Shown: positions 44,227 to 52,485, numbered from the stretch's first letter. The stretch is 64,000 nt of DNA from a bacterium (GCA_016708025.1 JADJGQ010000004.1:62001-126000); one strand, 5' to 3'. A program made the numbers and translations. The notes: generated from the letters alone by a model not told the origin.

Positions 44227-45546
44227 CTACTGCTCGAAGACGATCTTGCCGCCGAGGATCGTCTTGAATGTCTGACCCGACAGCTTCCAACCGATAAACG
44301 GAGAGTTGTTCGATTTCGAGAGGAACTTGTCTCCCTTCACCGTCCACTTCTTCTCCGGATCAATGATCGTAATATCCGCCACCGCGCCTTTCTTCAGTGT
44401 CCCACCCTGCAGGCCGAATATGCGCGCAGGATTGGCCGACATCTTTCTGATCGCATCGGTCCAGTCGAGATACCCTTTATCGATCAGACAGGTTTTCACC
44501 AGCCCAAGAGTCGTCTCAAGGCCGATCATCCCTGATGGCGCCTGGTCATACTCGCAATCCTTCTCTTCGGCAGAGTGCGGGGCATGGTCGGAGGCGATAC
44601 AGTCGATAGTCCCATCGACCAGACCCTCGATGACGGCCATGCGGTCATCTTCGGTACGAATCGGCGGATTGACTTTCAGGTTGGTGTTGTACGCTTTGCC
44701 GATCTCGGTATCATTGAGCGCAAAATGATGCGGGCAGGCCTCAGTGGTGACATTCACGCCCTCGCGCTTGGCCTGACGGATAGCATCGATAGCGCGGCGA
44801 GTCGAGATATGCTGGATATGCAATCGTGCGCCGGTGAGGCGGCAGAGGGCGATATCGCGCAACACCGCGATCTCTTCGGCAACAGCGGGAGAGCCGCGCA
44901 GACCGAGGCGCGTTGATTCGAAAGACTCATTCATCACGCCAGGGCCGACGAGGTACTGATCCTCGGCATGCTGCATCACCACCAGATTGAACATTTTGGA
45001 ATATTCAAGGGCGCGGCGCATGATATCCGGGTTCTGCACGTAGTGGCCGTCATCGGTGATCGCCACACAACCCATCTTGACCAGATCACCGATCTCAGAG
45101 AGTTCCTTGCCATCGATATTCTTGGTGATCGCACCAGCGACATACACTCGCGCAGAAGCATTCTTCGCGCGATCCTGCACGAATTTGACGGTCTCCTGAT
45201 TGTCGATGCGGGGCGTGGTGTTCGGCATACAGCAGATGCCGGTATATCCACCCGCGGCCGCGGCCATGCAGCCGGACTCGATCGTCTCTTCATCTTCGCG
45301 ACCAGGCTCGCGCAGGTGGACATGGATATCGATCAGTCCGGGGACAACCAGTTTCCCCTTGGCATCGATAACCTGCGACTTGTCGGCGGCTTTGATAGCC
45401 CGCTGGGTCTCGGCGGAGTCCTTCTCGACTGAGGAGATGAGGCCGTCTTTGATGAAAACGTGCCCTTCGTTGCCGAATCCCATTTCCGGGTCGAGGACGC
45501 GTCCGCCGGTGATGACAAAATCGAATTTTTGCTGCTCATGCTGCAC
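44227..45546 (-). CDS. pyrC: Dihydroorotase
   Basis: Third step of pyrimidine synthesis: cyclises carbamoyl-aspartate to dihydroorotate. About 439 residues of the amidohydrolase fold, type I (multifunctional-type) dihydroorotase. Zinc ligands are in PGLIDIHVHLREPGREDEET (HxH), HAED and IQHISTRRAID, with SDHAPHSAEEK carrying the catalytic Asp; the strand VITGGRVLDPEMG opens the protein. The start is probably GTG 45546, inside the pyrB end, behind AAGAGG. Last gene of the leftward pyrR-pyrB-pyrC operon. Confidence 0.95.
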   Translation of the reverse strand: MQHEQQKFDFVITGGRVLDPEMGFGNEGHVFIKDGLISSVEKDSAETQRAIKAADKSQVIDAKGKLVVPGLIDIHVHLREPGREDEETIESGCMAAAAGGYTGICCMPNTTPRIDNQETVKFVQDRAKNASARVYVAGAITKNIDGKELSEIGDLVKMGCVAITDDGHYVQNPDIMRRALEYSKMFNLVVMQHAEDQYLVGPGVMNESFESTRLGLRGSPAVAEEIAVLRDIALCRLTGARLHIQHISTRRAIDAIRQAKREGVNVTTEACPHHFALNDTEIGKAYNTNLKVNPPIRTEDDRMAVIEGLVDGTIDCIASDHAPHSAEEKDCEYDQAPSGMIGLETTLGLVKTCLIDKGYLDWTDAIRKMSANPARIFGLQGGTLKKGAVADITIIDPEKKWTVKGDKFLSKSNNSPFIGWKLSGQTFKTILGGKIVFEQ

Positions 45547-46477
45547 CGCCCTCTTCTTTGCGACCGGAGAGCAGATAGAGAACTGCCATGCGGACCGCCT
45601 GACCATTGGTGACCTGTTCCAGGATGACCGAGCGATCGCTGTCGGCGACCTCGCTAGTGATCTCCACGCCGCGATTCATCGGGCCGGGGTGCATAATGGT
45701 GTAGTTTTTGTTGAGTCGTTTGAGTCGCTCTTTGGTCAGACCAAAGAGATTGGTGTATTCGCGCTGGGACGGGAAGAGGCCGGCCTGCTGCCGTTCCAAC
45801 TGGATGCGCATGATATTGACGACATCGGCGCCATCGAGCGCTTCGTTCAGATCGGTGTAGACATCGACGCCGAACTTTTCGACATCGACCGGCAGCAGCG
45901 TCTGCGGACCGCAGACCGCAACCGAGGCGCCCATCGTTTTGAGTCCCCAGATATTGGAGCGAGTGACGCGGGAATGTTTGACATCGCCGACGAGCACTAC
46001 GCGCAGCCCTTTGAGCTTGCCGTATTTCCGGCGGATAGTGAACATATCGAGCAGTCCCTGAGTCGGATGCTCATGGGTGCCATCGCCGGCATTGATGATG
46101 TTGGCTTCCATGCACTGCGTGAGATAGTACGGAGCGCCGACGGAGGCGTGGCGGACCACCACCATGTCGATCTTCATCGCTTCGATATTCTGCACCGTGT
46201 CGCGCAGCGATTCACCCTTTTTCACCGATGAGGTGGAGGGTGAGAAGCTGACCGTGTCGGCGGAGAGACGCTTTTCGGCAAGCTCGAATGAGATGCGCGT
46301 GCGAGTGGAGGGCTCATAAAAGAGATTGAGCACTGTGATACCGCGCAGAGTGGGAAGTTTCTTTACTTCGCGGTCGAGGACCTCGCGGAACGATTCGGCG
46401 GTATCGAGGATCAGGTCGATATCGGATTTCGGCGCGCCCTCGAGCTGTAAAAGATGTCGGGAGGAGAGCTGGCTCAT
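45536..46477 (-). CDS. pyrB: Aspartate carbamoyltransferase, catalytic chain
   Basis: Joins carbamoyl phosphate and aspartate, the first committed step of pyrimidine synthesis. 313 residues. Carbamoyl-phosphate loop FYEPSTRTRISFE (S57-TRTR), SVKKGESLRDT, GAPYYLTQCMEANIINAGDGTHEHPTQGLLD, the aspartate-side MRIQLERQQAGLFPSQREY and HPGPMNRGVEI. No PyrI regulatory chain is adjacent. ATG overlaps the pyrR stop (ATGA), so translation is coupled. Confidence 0.97.
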   Translation of the reverse strand: MSQLSSRHLLQLEGAPKSDIDLILDTAESFREVLDREVKKLPTLRGITVLNLFYEPSTRTRISFELAEKRLSADTVSFSPSTSSVKKGESLRDTVQNIEAMKIDMVVVRHASVGAPYYLTQCMEANIINAGDGTHEHPTQGLLDMFTIRRKYGKLKGLRVVLVGDVKHSRVTRSNIWGLKTMGASVAVCGPQTLLPVDVEKFGVDVYTDLNEALDGADVVNIMRIQLERQQAGLFPSQREYTNLFGLTKERLKRLNKNYTIMHPGPMNRGVEITSEVADSDRSVILEQVTNGQAVRMAVLYLLSGRKEEGGAA

Positions 46478-47094
46478 TTGCTTTTCCCTTTCTTTCCAGC
46501 GGGTGATTTGGTGGCTTTGGCAGGCTTGGCGGGTTTCGCGGCTTTGTCGTGGTTTTTCACGATATAGACGCGGTCGGAGCCTTCTTTTTCTTTCACTTCG
46601 AGCACGACCTGGTCGGATTTGGCGGTCGGGATATTGATGCCGACATAATCCGCCTTGATAGGGAGCTCGCGATGGCCGCGGTCGACGAGGACGGCGAGCT
46701 GGATCGTTTTCGGGCGGCCGAAATCGATGATCTGGTCGAGCGCGGCGCGGATAGTCCGGCCGGTGAAGAGAACATCATCGACGAGGATGATATTCCGTCC
46801 GGCGACATCGAAGAGGATATCGGTGCGCTGGACGATCGGCTGGTCATGTTTGGAGCGGACATCGTCGCGGTAGAGGCTGATATCCATGAGGCCGACCGGG
46901 ACTTTGACGCCTTCGAGTTTTTCAAGAGTGGCGGCGATCCGTTTGGCGAGAAACGCGCCGCGGGTGAGGATGCCAATGATCGCGAGCGACTCGGCGCCGG
47001 AATTGTGCTCGAGGATCTCGTGCGCAATACGGGAGAGGGCCCGCTGGATCTTGGTATCATCCAGCAGCAGATCAGACTTATCTGACAGGGGCAT
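46474..47094 (-). CDS. pyrR: PyrR, pyrimidine operon regulator
   Basis: 206 residues of the PRTase fold. PRPP loop NIILVDDVLFTGRTIRAALD (about 101-120), DISLYRDDVRSKHDQP and VLVDRGHRELPIKADYVGINIPT are all PyrR hallmarks. PyrR binds pyr mRNA when UMP is high; many members also have uracil phosphoribosyltransferase activity. A hairpin matching its RNA target lies just before its own ribosome binding site. The last 22 residues are a lysine/proline/alanine tail (KPAKPAKATKSPAGKKGK), beyond the normal length of about 180, which may help RNA binding. Confidence 0.95.
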   Translation of the reverse strand: MPLSDKSDLLLDDTKIQRALSRIAHEILEHNSGAESLAIIGILTRGAFLAKRIAATLEKLEGVKVPVGLMDISLYRDDVRSKHDQPIVQRTDILFDVAGRNIILVDDVLFTGRTIRAALDQIIDFGRPKTIQLAVLVDRGHRELPIKADYVGINIPTAKSDQVVLEVKEKEGSDRVYIVKNHDKAAKPAKPAKATKSPAGKKGKSK

Positions 47095-47101
47095 TCGGAT
47101 T

Positions 47102-47133
47102 CCTTTTGTGACCTCGCAGGATCACTTTAAAAG
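47102..47133 (-). promoter_or_regulatory. PyrR-binding hairpin masking the pyrR ribosome binding site
   Basis: Read leftwards: CCTTTT, AAA, then GTGATCCTGCGAGGTCAC, then AAAAGG. GTGA pairs with TCAC around TCCTGCGAGG, which fits the known PyrR loop UCC-NGN-GAGG. The outer CCTTTT pairs with AAAAGG, and AAAAGGA is the pyrR ribosome binding site, six bases before ATG 47094. PyrR bound with UMP should therefore block translation. No terminator follows, so this looks like translational control, not attenuation. Confidence 0.78.
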
Positions 47134-47155
47134 GTTGGTTTTTCTAGCTGGCGGG

Positions 47156-47183
47156 AAAATAGCGGATTGTGGGGCAGTGTCAA
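47156..47183 (-). promoter_or_regulatory. Promoter of the pyr operon
   Basis: On the minus strand TTGACA (47183-47178), a 16-base spacer, and TATTTT (47161-47156). A start of transcription near 47149 leaves a leader of about 55 bases, just enough for the PyrR hairpin. Confidence 0.68.
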
Positions 47184-47298
47184 GGGCGGGGGGAAGAAAA
47201 TGTAAGTGGTTGGGGGGAGAGGGGAAAGAAAAGGCGAAAGCACCATGAATGACGGGGCCCTCGGCCTCGATTAAACGGATCGGTGATATCCGCATTGC

Positions 47299-48216
47299 CT
47301 ATTGCCAGACTGTGAACAATTCTATACAGGCAAGCAGAATCGCGCAGAACCAGAGACTCCCTGTCCGAAAATAGGTGGTTCCTAGAATCAATCCGATAGC
47401 CAAATAAGTGGGCCAGAAAATTGGAAGCACGTAGTAGTGCAGTAGAACAAATACTATAGCCCCAAGTGTGATCCGCATGAGACCCTTGCTGTCCTTTAGA
47501 TTGGCTCGCTCTATAAGTTCAGCCGTGAAACCAAAAGAAATCCAGACAGTAATGAACGAAAGGAACGGCAGAACCACCATGACATGCCGCAAGAAAACAG
47601 AAAGTGGAGACGCAATTCTAAGGTCGAGAGAATACTTAGCTAGGAGAAGATCCGTGACAAACAAAACACCAATGACAGAGACGGCCGCAATACTCCAGGT
47701 GTAGAATGGCCGAGTATTGTGACCCAGTGGCGCTCTGTCCTTTCGCGCGGCATCAAACTTTGCTAAGGCCAACATCGGTGTCACTGTGGCCACGAGAAAC
47801 GGAATGACATAGGACATCATGTATAGGATGCGAGAAATTGCAGTACCGGAGCCCGTTGCCAATTCGAACACACCTGCGTAAGGCCGTGCAGCTGCCATGA
47901 GCAGTGCGAGGACAAATCCAGTTATCAGAAATACGAATGGAGTCGAACTACCTTTCCACAGAAGCATAGTCATGCATAGTCCAAGAATGAATACGGAATA
48001 AAACGGCATGGAAACGCCCAATAGTGAATAGAACGGATTTGATGCACCCAACCAAGCAAGCGAAATGTAGTAGAATATGCATGTAGCAAAAAGCCAACCT
48101 ACGCCAACTCCAATCGCAATCCTACGAGATGAAAACGGCACAAGAGTCAAGGTCGCAAATAACCCAAGCTGAGCAATTCCAAAAAGAGTACTGACGTCCA
48201 CGAAATTTCCAGTCAA
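47299..48216 (-). CDS. Hypothetical polytopic membrane protein
   Basis: Up to 305 residues with about nine predicted membrane segments (for example IAQLGLFATLTLVPF, PFVFLITGFVLALLMAAA, WSIAAVSVIGVLFVTDLLL, LYHYY-type helices near the end). No family is recognised. The start is uncertain: TTG 48216 or GTG 48201, neither with a clear ribosome binding site. Codon use is more A/T-rich than in the neighbouring pyr genes, a hint of later arrival. It stands alone, upstream of the pyr promoter in the same direction. Confidence 0.6.
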   Translation of the reverse strand: MTGNFVDVSTLFGIAQLGLFATLTLVPFSSRRIAIGVGVGWLFATCIFYYISLAWLGASNPFYSLLGVSMPFYSVFILGLCMTMLLWKGSSTPFVFLITGFVLALLMAAARPYAGVFELATGSGTAISRILYMMSYVIPFLVATVTPMLALAKFDAARKDRAPLGHNTRPFYTWSIAAVSVIGVLFVTDLLLAKYSLDLRIASPLSVFLRHVMVVLPFLSFITVWISFGFTAELIERANLKDSKGLMRITLGAIVFVLLHYYVLPIFWPTYLAIGLILGTTYFRTGSLWFCAILLACIELFTVWQ

Positions 48217-48303
48217 TCAGTTAGTGCGTTGGCGAATTCACTGAATCTTATTCGCCAAGAAACGAGTACGATTTTGTGCTGTCAACTAATAGATCAGCAG
48301 CTC

Positions 48304-48458
48304 TCACATCTCGTCTCCGCTCGATGCGACAGGTTTATCCCACTGGTTTGAGATGTTCGGGGCGGGATGTAGAGAGAGATTTAGGGGGTTGCTTCGAAAT
48401 CGCGGAGAGGGTATTTGTGTTGTAACAGGAGTGGTGGCCGCGATTTCTCGCAATGACG
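48304..48458. repeat. Composite repeat, copy 1
   Basis: First part ACATCTCGTCTCCGCTCGATGC ... TGGTTTGAGATGTTCGGGGCGGGATG (48304-48368), second part GGGTTGCTTCGAAATCGCGG ... GTGGCCGCGATTTCTCGCAATGAC (48385-48457). AAATCGCGG and CCGCGATTT are inverted and can pair. Related composite copies lie at 49252-49361 and 49697-49850. Confidence 0.65.
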
Positions 48459-48492
48459 TTACCGCCAGTACGTGGTTGAGGAGTCTGGCCGG

Positions 48493-49182
48493 TTACAATC
48501 GAACCTTACGGAAATTGCCTATTGCCTCCCCAAGAGTCTTCGCCTCTTCTATGGTACACTCGCCCTTATCGGACATTGAGACACTGTATTTCATCAGGCG
48601 GCCATCGGTTTCGAACCAAATGTAGTAATCTATGAACCAGCGATGCAGTTTCGCTCGGTACTCAAGCCACCCATTGCCGATAGTATCAGGCAGCATTTCC
48701 AATTGCTTCTGCAATTCGGCGCGGTTCAACGTGCCGTTACCGGTAATTCCCTCCTTACCGAGACGTACCTGTAGCTTGACAAACGAGTCAGCATTCACGG
48801 CGTAGTGATATCCGAAGGGATCATAGAGAATTGCTGTTTCAAGAAAAAGTCTGGCAATGCTGTCTGCAGTTGCAAGAGTAACGGTTAGGTCTTGCGAAAG
48901 CACAAGGCGATTGAATTCGGCTTCAGCGTCGGCAAAGAGTCTGTACACACCACCAAGAGAGTCCACTGCCATCCGCGCAGGAGGGAAGTCGGCGGACCTT
49001 GGTGCTACTGTTATGCAACTTGTATCGACCACTAAGAATCTGACCCCAGGCAGAAGTTGCTGAGGTGTCTCTTCTATTCGAATGCAGCGGGGATTTGATG
49101 AAGGAAAAGTCTCCCTCACAATTGAGTCAAGAGGGAACGAGCTTGCCAATGATGCGAAGAAAATGAATAGTGTTAGGAACAT
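48493..49182 (-). CDS. Hypothetical exported protein
   Basis: 229 residues. An N-terminal hydrophobic stretch (FLTLFIFFASLASSFP) looks like a signal peptide. The rest is soluble with mixed helix and strand (for example GVYRLFADAEAEFNRLVLSQ and YRAKLHRWFIDYYIWFETDGRLMKYSVSMSDKGECTIEEAK). I recognise no family. It starts with ATG 49182; no clear ribosome binding site. Repeats flank it on both sides. Confidence 0.6.
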   Translation of the reverse strand: MFLTLFIFFASLASSFPLDSIVRETFPSSNPRCIRIEETPQQLLPGVRFLVVDTSCITVAPRSADFPPARMAVDSLGGVYRLFADAEAEFNRLVLSQDLTVTLATADSIARLFLETAILYDPFGYHYAVNADSFVKLQVRLGKEGITGNGTLNRAELQKQLEMLPDTIGNGWLEYRAKLHRWFIDYYIWFETDGRLMKYSVSMSDKGECTIEEAKTLGEAIGNFRKVRL

Positions 49183-49251
49183 TGCTCAATCTCCAAGACA
49201 AAGGTATGGGAATTCCATGGGAAGGGCAAGGGGGGAGTGGGCGGTCAAATT

Positions 49252-49361
49252 CACATCTCGTCTTCGCTCGATGCGACAGGTTTAGCTACGTGGTTTGAGA
49301 TGTACGGGGCGGGATGAAGTGGGAGATACATGGGGTTGCTTCGAAATCGCGGAGGGGTGGG
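49252..49361. repeat. Composite repeat, copy 2 (right half truncated)
   Basis: ACATCTCGTCTTCGCTCGATGC through TACGGGGCGGGATGAAGTGG, then GGGTTGCTTCGAAATCGCGG, but the CCGCGATTTCTCGCAATGAC end is missing. Compare 48304-48458 and 49697-49850. Confidence 0.6.
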
Positions 49362-49383
49362 GAGGGCGGACTCAGAGGTCAAG

Positions 49384-49578
49384 TCATTCCGGGTACCATC
49401 CAAGTACGTCGAGACCCTTGATGGCAAGTATACAGATCGCTAACGCTACAGTGAACGCAAACAACGCGAGGTCAATTGCACGTGATTTCGGCACTTTCTT
49501 TATGGCACGTCGATAAGAGACAATTGAACTCACGATTGCGATAGAAAACACGCCAACGCCAATAATGAACTTATTCAC
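49384..49578 (-). CDS. Small membrane protein, two TM segments
   Basis: 64 residues: NKFIIGVGVFSIAIVSSIVSYRR, a basic loop (AIKKVPKSRA), then IDLALFAFTVALAICILAIKGLDVL. A two-helix hairpin of this kind is plausible for a real small protein, and the frame is not a shadow of another gene. Start would be GTG 49578 with no clear ribosome binding site, so moderate doubt remains. Function unknown. Confidence 0.45.
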   Translation of the reverse strand: MNKFIIGVGVFSIAIVSSIVSYRRAIKKVPKSRAIDLALFAFTVALAICILAIKGLDVLGWYPE

Positions 49579-49979
49579 TGCTGAGTACTCATTTCAAAGG
49601 TATGGAGCCTAGTTACAAATAGGGTCGCTATCTCCATTGGGATTGTAAAAGAATGAGGCGGTCGAGGCAAGAGGAGAGTGGGGATGTCGAAAAGTCTCGC
49701 ATCTCGTCTTCGCTCGATGCGACGGGTTTGGCCACGTGGTTTGAGATGTTTGGGGCGGGATGAAGAGGGAGATTAAAGGGGTTGCTTCGAAATCGAGGAG
49801 GGGGGATTTGTGTTGTAACTCGGGGAGTGGCCGCGAATTCTCGCAATGACAGTCATAAGAAAAGGCGGGTTCGAAGACGGACCCGCCCTACAATGTCAGT
49901 GAGTGTCGAAACCCGCGCTTTGCGCATCGGCCACGCCGGCATCGGTTTCGACCTACAGGCTACAAGCTACCCGGCAGTT
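49579..49979. other. Intergenic region with composite repeat copy 3
   Basis: The 400-base gap contains the third composite copy at 49697-49850 (TCTCGTCTTCGCTCGATGCG ... GGGTTGCTTCGAAATCGAGG ... CTCGCAATGAC). After it comes GGCGGGTTCGAAGACGGACCCGCC (about 49865-49888), a GC-rich hairpin close to the 3' end of the Spy-like operon. No gene. Confidence 0.55.
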
Positions 49980-50684
49980 CTAGTTGCTGCGGGGGGTGCC
50001 GGGGGCCTCAGGAGCCTCAGGGGCTTCGGGAGATTCCGGAGGTTCGGGGGCGTCCAGATCGTCCATGTCAAACATGTCATCCATATCGTCCATGTTGCCC
50101 CAGTTGCGGTGCATGCCGTCCATGCGTCCCATTCCCTGCATACGACCCATACCCTGCATGCGGTCCATGCGCATTTCTTTCAGTTGGGTTTTCTGTTTGT
50201 CGGTCAGGACATTTTGAATAGCCTCGCGATGGCGGTACTGGGCCTTCTGCATATCGAGGCGCAATTTCGCCAGTTCATCCATAGCGGCGAAAATCTGAGT
50301 CTCAGACGCTTTGTCGTTGCGTCGAAGGTCAGCCATCTTGACTTGCGATTTTTGCATGGCGGCGCGACGGTCGATCTGCTCAAGACGGAAAGTGGTCATC
50401 ATACCCTGGATCTTTTCTTTCTGAGCCTCGGTCATCTCGAGTTTGTCAGCGAGCATGAGCAGACGCTGGGCGCCATCGCCACGTCCCATCATGCCGTGGC
50501 CGCGCATCCCGCGTCCAGCTTTGGCGCGCGGAGCCATGCCATGTCCCATCCCCTGGCCCATGCCGGGGCCGGAGCCCATTTCACAATTGGCCTGACAGTT
50601 CTGGCCGCGGCCACCGGGTCCGGCAAAAGCGACGACTGCGGCGACCAGCACGAGGGCGGCGAGCAGTAAAAGAATCCGTTTCAT
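49980..50684 (-). CDS. Spy/CpxP-like periplasmic protein, Met/His-rich
   Basis: 234 residues. Signal peptide KRILLLLAALVLVAAVVAFA, then a Met/Gly/His-rich segment (GMGQGMGHGMAPRAK, GMRGHGMMGRG) typical of metal-binding stretches. Helical core with the Spy/CpxP pattern: LEMTEAQKEKIQGMMTTF and IQNVLTDKQKTQLKEM (LTxxQ motif). The tail has MDDMDDMFDMDD and acidic proline-rich repeats. Spy/CpxP proteins are periplasmic chaperones or metal/stress sensors. AGGAGG precedes the ATG. It is the last gene of the sigma/anti-sigma operon. Confidence 0.85.
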   Translation of the reverse strand: MKRILLLLAALVLVAAVVAFAGPGGRGQNCQANCEMGSGPGMGQGMGHGMAPRAKAGRGMRGHGMMGRGDGAQRLLMLADKLEMTEAQKEKIQGMMTTFRLEQIDRRAAMQKSQVKMADLRRNDKASETQIFAAMDELAKLRLDMQKAQYRHREAIQNVLTDKQKTQLKEMRMDRMQGMGRMQGMGRMDGMHRNWGNMDDMDDMFDMDDLDAPEPPESPEAPEAPEAPGTPRSN

Positions 50685-50705
50685 ACAATCCTCCTTAGCG
50701 GTTAT

Positions 50706-51320
50706 TTAATTGTCTTCAGAGTCATCATCGTTGTGCGGCGGAGTCATCGGACCGCGGGGTCCGGGGCGACCGGGCATGCCGCGCACTTTTTGGATCATCT
50801 GTCGCTCGAAGCGTTGCAGGAAGATCCTCAGTTTGGCGCGCTGCACGACAGTGAGCGATTTGTCCGCCTCAGCTTTAAACTTCAGGCGTAACTGGTCGCG
50901 TCGGGTGTCCAGATCATCGAGTTGCGACAGTATCAGGCTGATCTGTTTTTCATCCCGCGTTTTCTTTTTGACCAGCGGTACCAGTTGGTCAGTCAGGGTG
51001 CGGGATTCGCGCTCTATTGCCTGGAGCTCTTTCATTTCATTGTCGAACAGGTCGCGCATGATCTTCTGCTGGTTTTCATCGAGATCCAGCATTTCGATCA
51101 TCTTCTGCATGCGGAACTGCTGGAACTGACGGCCGCGTTTGTCGGACATCGGTGCGTCAAACGGCACGGGCGGTTCACCGGAGAGCGGATCAGTGCTGTC
51201 ATCGTGGCCCATGCCATGGCCGGGAGGGGCGAGAGGCGGCTGGTGGTCCTGCGCGCCGGTCGGTGTGACTGCGGCGCCGATCAGGAGCAGCAATGCAAAT
51301 ATCGGTAGCATCTGTTTCAT
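50706..51320 (-). CDS. Spy/CpxP-like periplasmic protein 2
   Basis: 204 residues. Signal peptide KQMLPIFALLLLIGAAVTPTGAQ, a short HGMGHDD stretch, then long helices with the Spy pattern (MIEMLDLDENQQKIMRDLFDNEMKELQAIERESRTLTDQLVP and FKAEADKSLTVVQRAKLRIFLQRFERQM). Its ATG overlaps the anti-sigma stop by one base (TGATG), so the two are translated together. By analogy with CnrX next to CnrY/CnrH, it may be the periplasmic sensor of the sigma module. Confidence 0.82.
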   Translation of the reverse strand: MKQMLPIFALLLLIGAAVTPTGAQDHQPPLAPPGHGMGHDDSTDPLSGEPPVPFDAPMSDKRGRQFQQFRMQKMIEMLDLDENQQKIMRDLFDNEMKELQAIERESRTLTDQLVPLVKKKTRDEKQISLILSQLDDLDTRRDQLRLKFKAEADKSLTVVQRAKLRIFLQRFERQMIQKVRGMPGRPGPRGPMTPPHNDDDSEDN

Positions 51321-51868
51321 CAGAGGAGTTCTCCCACATCGAAGTTCTTCTCAAGGTACTGCATCTCTTCATCGGTGAGATTCTGCAATACTTCGCTGGC
51401 GGCGTTATCATCGAGAGTGGAATAGTCGAGTAACATCTGTTCGAGCTCGGAGTCGGTCATGTCGAGAGTCGTGGTCGGCAACAGGTTGGTGTCGACCGAC
51501 GCGAGCTGGGTGGTGTCCTTGGTGGTCGGGATATCAACAGAGATATTGCGACGGTACTGGTCAACACCAATTGCCGCGGCGAGCACGACCACTGCGGCGG
51601 CCGCGATATAGCGGATGCGGCTGGTCCAGGCCGGTTTCGGTTTGGCCTGACGGTTGATGGCATCCTCGACCGCCCATCCGATCTTGTTGGATTCGAAGAT
51701 GTCGGTCACAAAAGCGGAATCATCGCCGAGATTAGCGGAGAGCGACTGCAGTTCCGCGGCATAGGCGCGGCATTCAGCGCAGGTCGCCAGGTGGGCGCGC
51801 ATCTCTTCCGGAAGGTCCGGTTGCCCAAGCAAGAGATCGAGTTCTTCTCTTCGCTGTTCGCAGGTCAT
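51320..51868 (-). CDS. Anti-sigma factor with zinc-binding ZAS domain
   Basis: About 182 residues. N-terminal ZAS-type zinc site H26-x3-C30-x2-C33 (AHLATCAECRAY) with C3, which wraps the ECF sigma factor. One membrane segment (about residues 85-105, YIAAAAVVVLAAAIGV) and a periplasmic part. ATG 51868 overlaps the sigma stop by ATGA, better than GTG 51877. It should hold the upstream sigma factor inactive until an envelope signal, maybe sensed by the two Spy-like proteins encoded next. Confidence 0.88.
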   Translation of the reverse strand: MTCEQRREELDLLLGQPDLPEEMRAHLATCAECRAYAAELQSLSANLGDDSAFVTDIFESNKIGWAVEDAINRQAKPKPAWTSRIRYIAAAAVVVLAAAIGVDQYRRNISVDIPTTKDTTQLASVDTNLLPTTTLDMTDSELEQMLLDYSTLDDNAASEVLQNLTDEEMQYLEKNFDVGELL

Positions 51869-52422
51869 GACCGCCACCCTTTCTCGGTTGCAGTGACGCG
51901 CAGTTTTTTGATCGCTTCGCGATACAGAGTTTTCACGGTGCCCAACGCTTTGCCGGTGATCTCGGCTATTTCATCGAATTGATATTGTTTGTAGAAGCGG
52001 AGTTCAAAGACGATCCGCTGTTGTTCCGGAAGTTGCCGCATGAAGGCGACGACATTGCGGCGCAGTTCATCGCGGGTGAGGTCCTGCTCCGGGGTGGAGG
52101 CGGATTCGATTTCGGTCTCTTCCAAAGGTGCAGAGGTTCGGTTGGCCGCGGAATTGAGATAGTGTAACGATTTGTTGACGGCGATCCGGTAGAGCCAGCT
52201 CTCGAATTTGGCGTCGCCGCGGAAGGTGCCGATATTCTGCCAGGCGGAGATAAAGGAGTCCTGGGCGAGGTCGAGAGCTACCTCGCGGCTACCGGTCATT
52301 TTGTGGGTCAGGGCGACAATCGGGTTCATAAGTAAATTCACCAGTTCAGAAAACGCAGCTCGGTTTCCCGAGCGAGCTTGCTCCGCCAACCGACGGATGG
52401 ATTCTTCGTTTCCATGTGTCAT
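51865..52422 (-). CDS. ECF-type RNA polymerase sigma factor
   Basis: About 185 residues. Region 2: FSELVNLLMNPIVALTHKMTGSREVALDLAQDSFISAWQNIGTFRGDAKFESWLYRIAVNKSLHYL, with the DAxQ-like DLAQDSF -10-binding segment. Region 4: FMRQLPEQQRIVFELRFYKQYQFDEIAEITGKALGTVKTLYREAIKKLR, the -35 helix-turn-helix. Group 3/4 sigma, RpoE-like. I chose ATG 52422; the frame is open to 52506 but the added residues are not sigma-like. First gene of the leftward module and 45 bases after the mreB terminator. Confidence 0.93.
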   Translation of the reverse strand: MTHGNEESIRRLAEQARSGNRAAFSELVNLLMNPIVALTHKMTGSREVALDLAQDSFISAWQNIGTFRGDAKFESWLYRIAVNKSLHYLNSAANRTSAPLEETEIESASTPEQDLTRDELRRNVVAFMRQLPEQQRIVFELRFYKQYQFDEIAEITGKALGTVKTLYREAIKKLRVTATEKGWRS

Positions 52423-52485
52423 TCTGCGTATCTGACCTTTGGACCGGTTAAGGAGCAAAAAGATTAATCGGGGGGGAAAGGGCAA

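Noticed and set aside
44306..45432. Forward frames opposite dihydroorotase
   Set aside because: Shadow frames of pyrC; no start signals or family patterns.
45200..46231. Open frame of 343 codons opposite pyrC and pyrB
   Set aside because: It runs across two well-conserved genes on the other strand and shows no recognisable domain.
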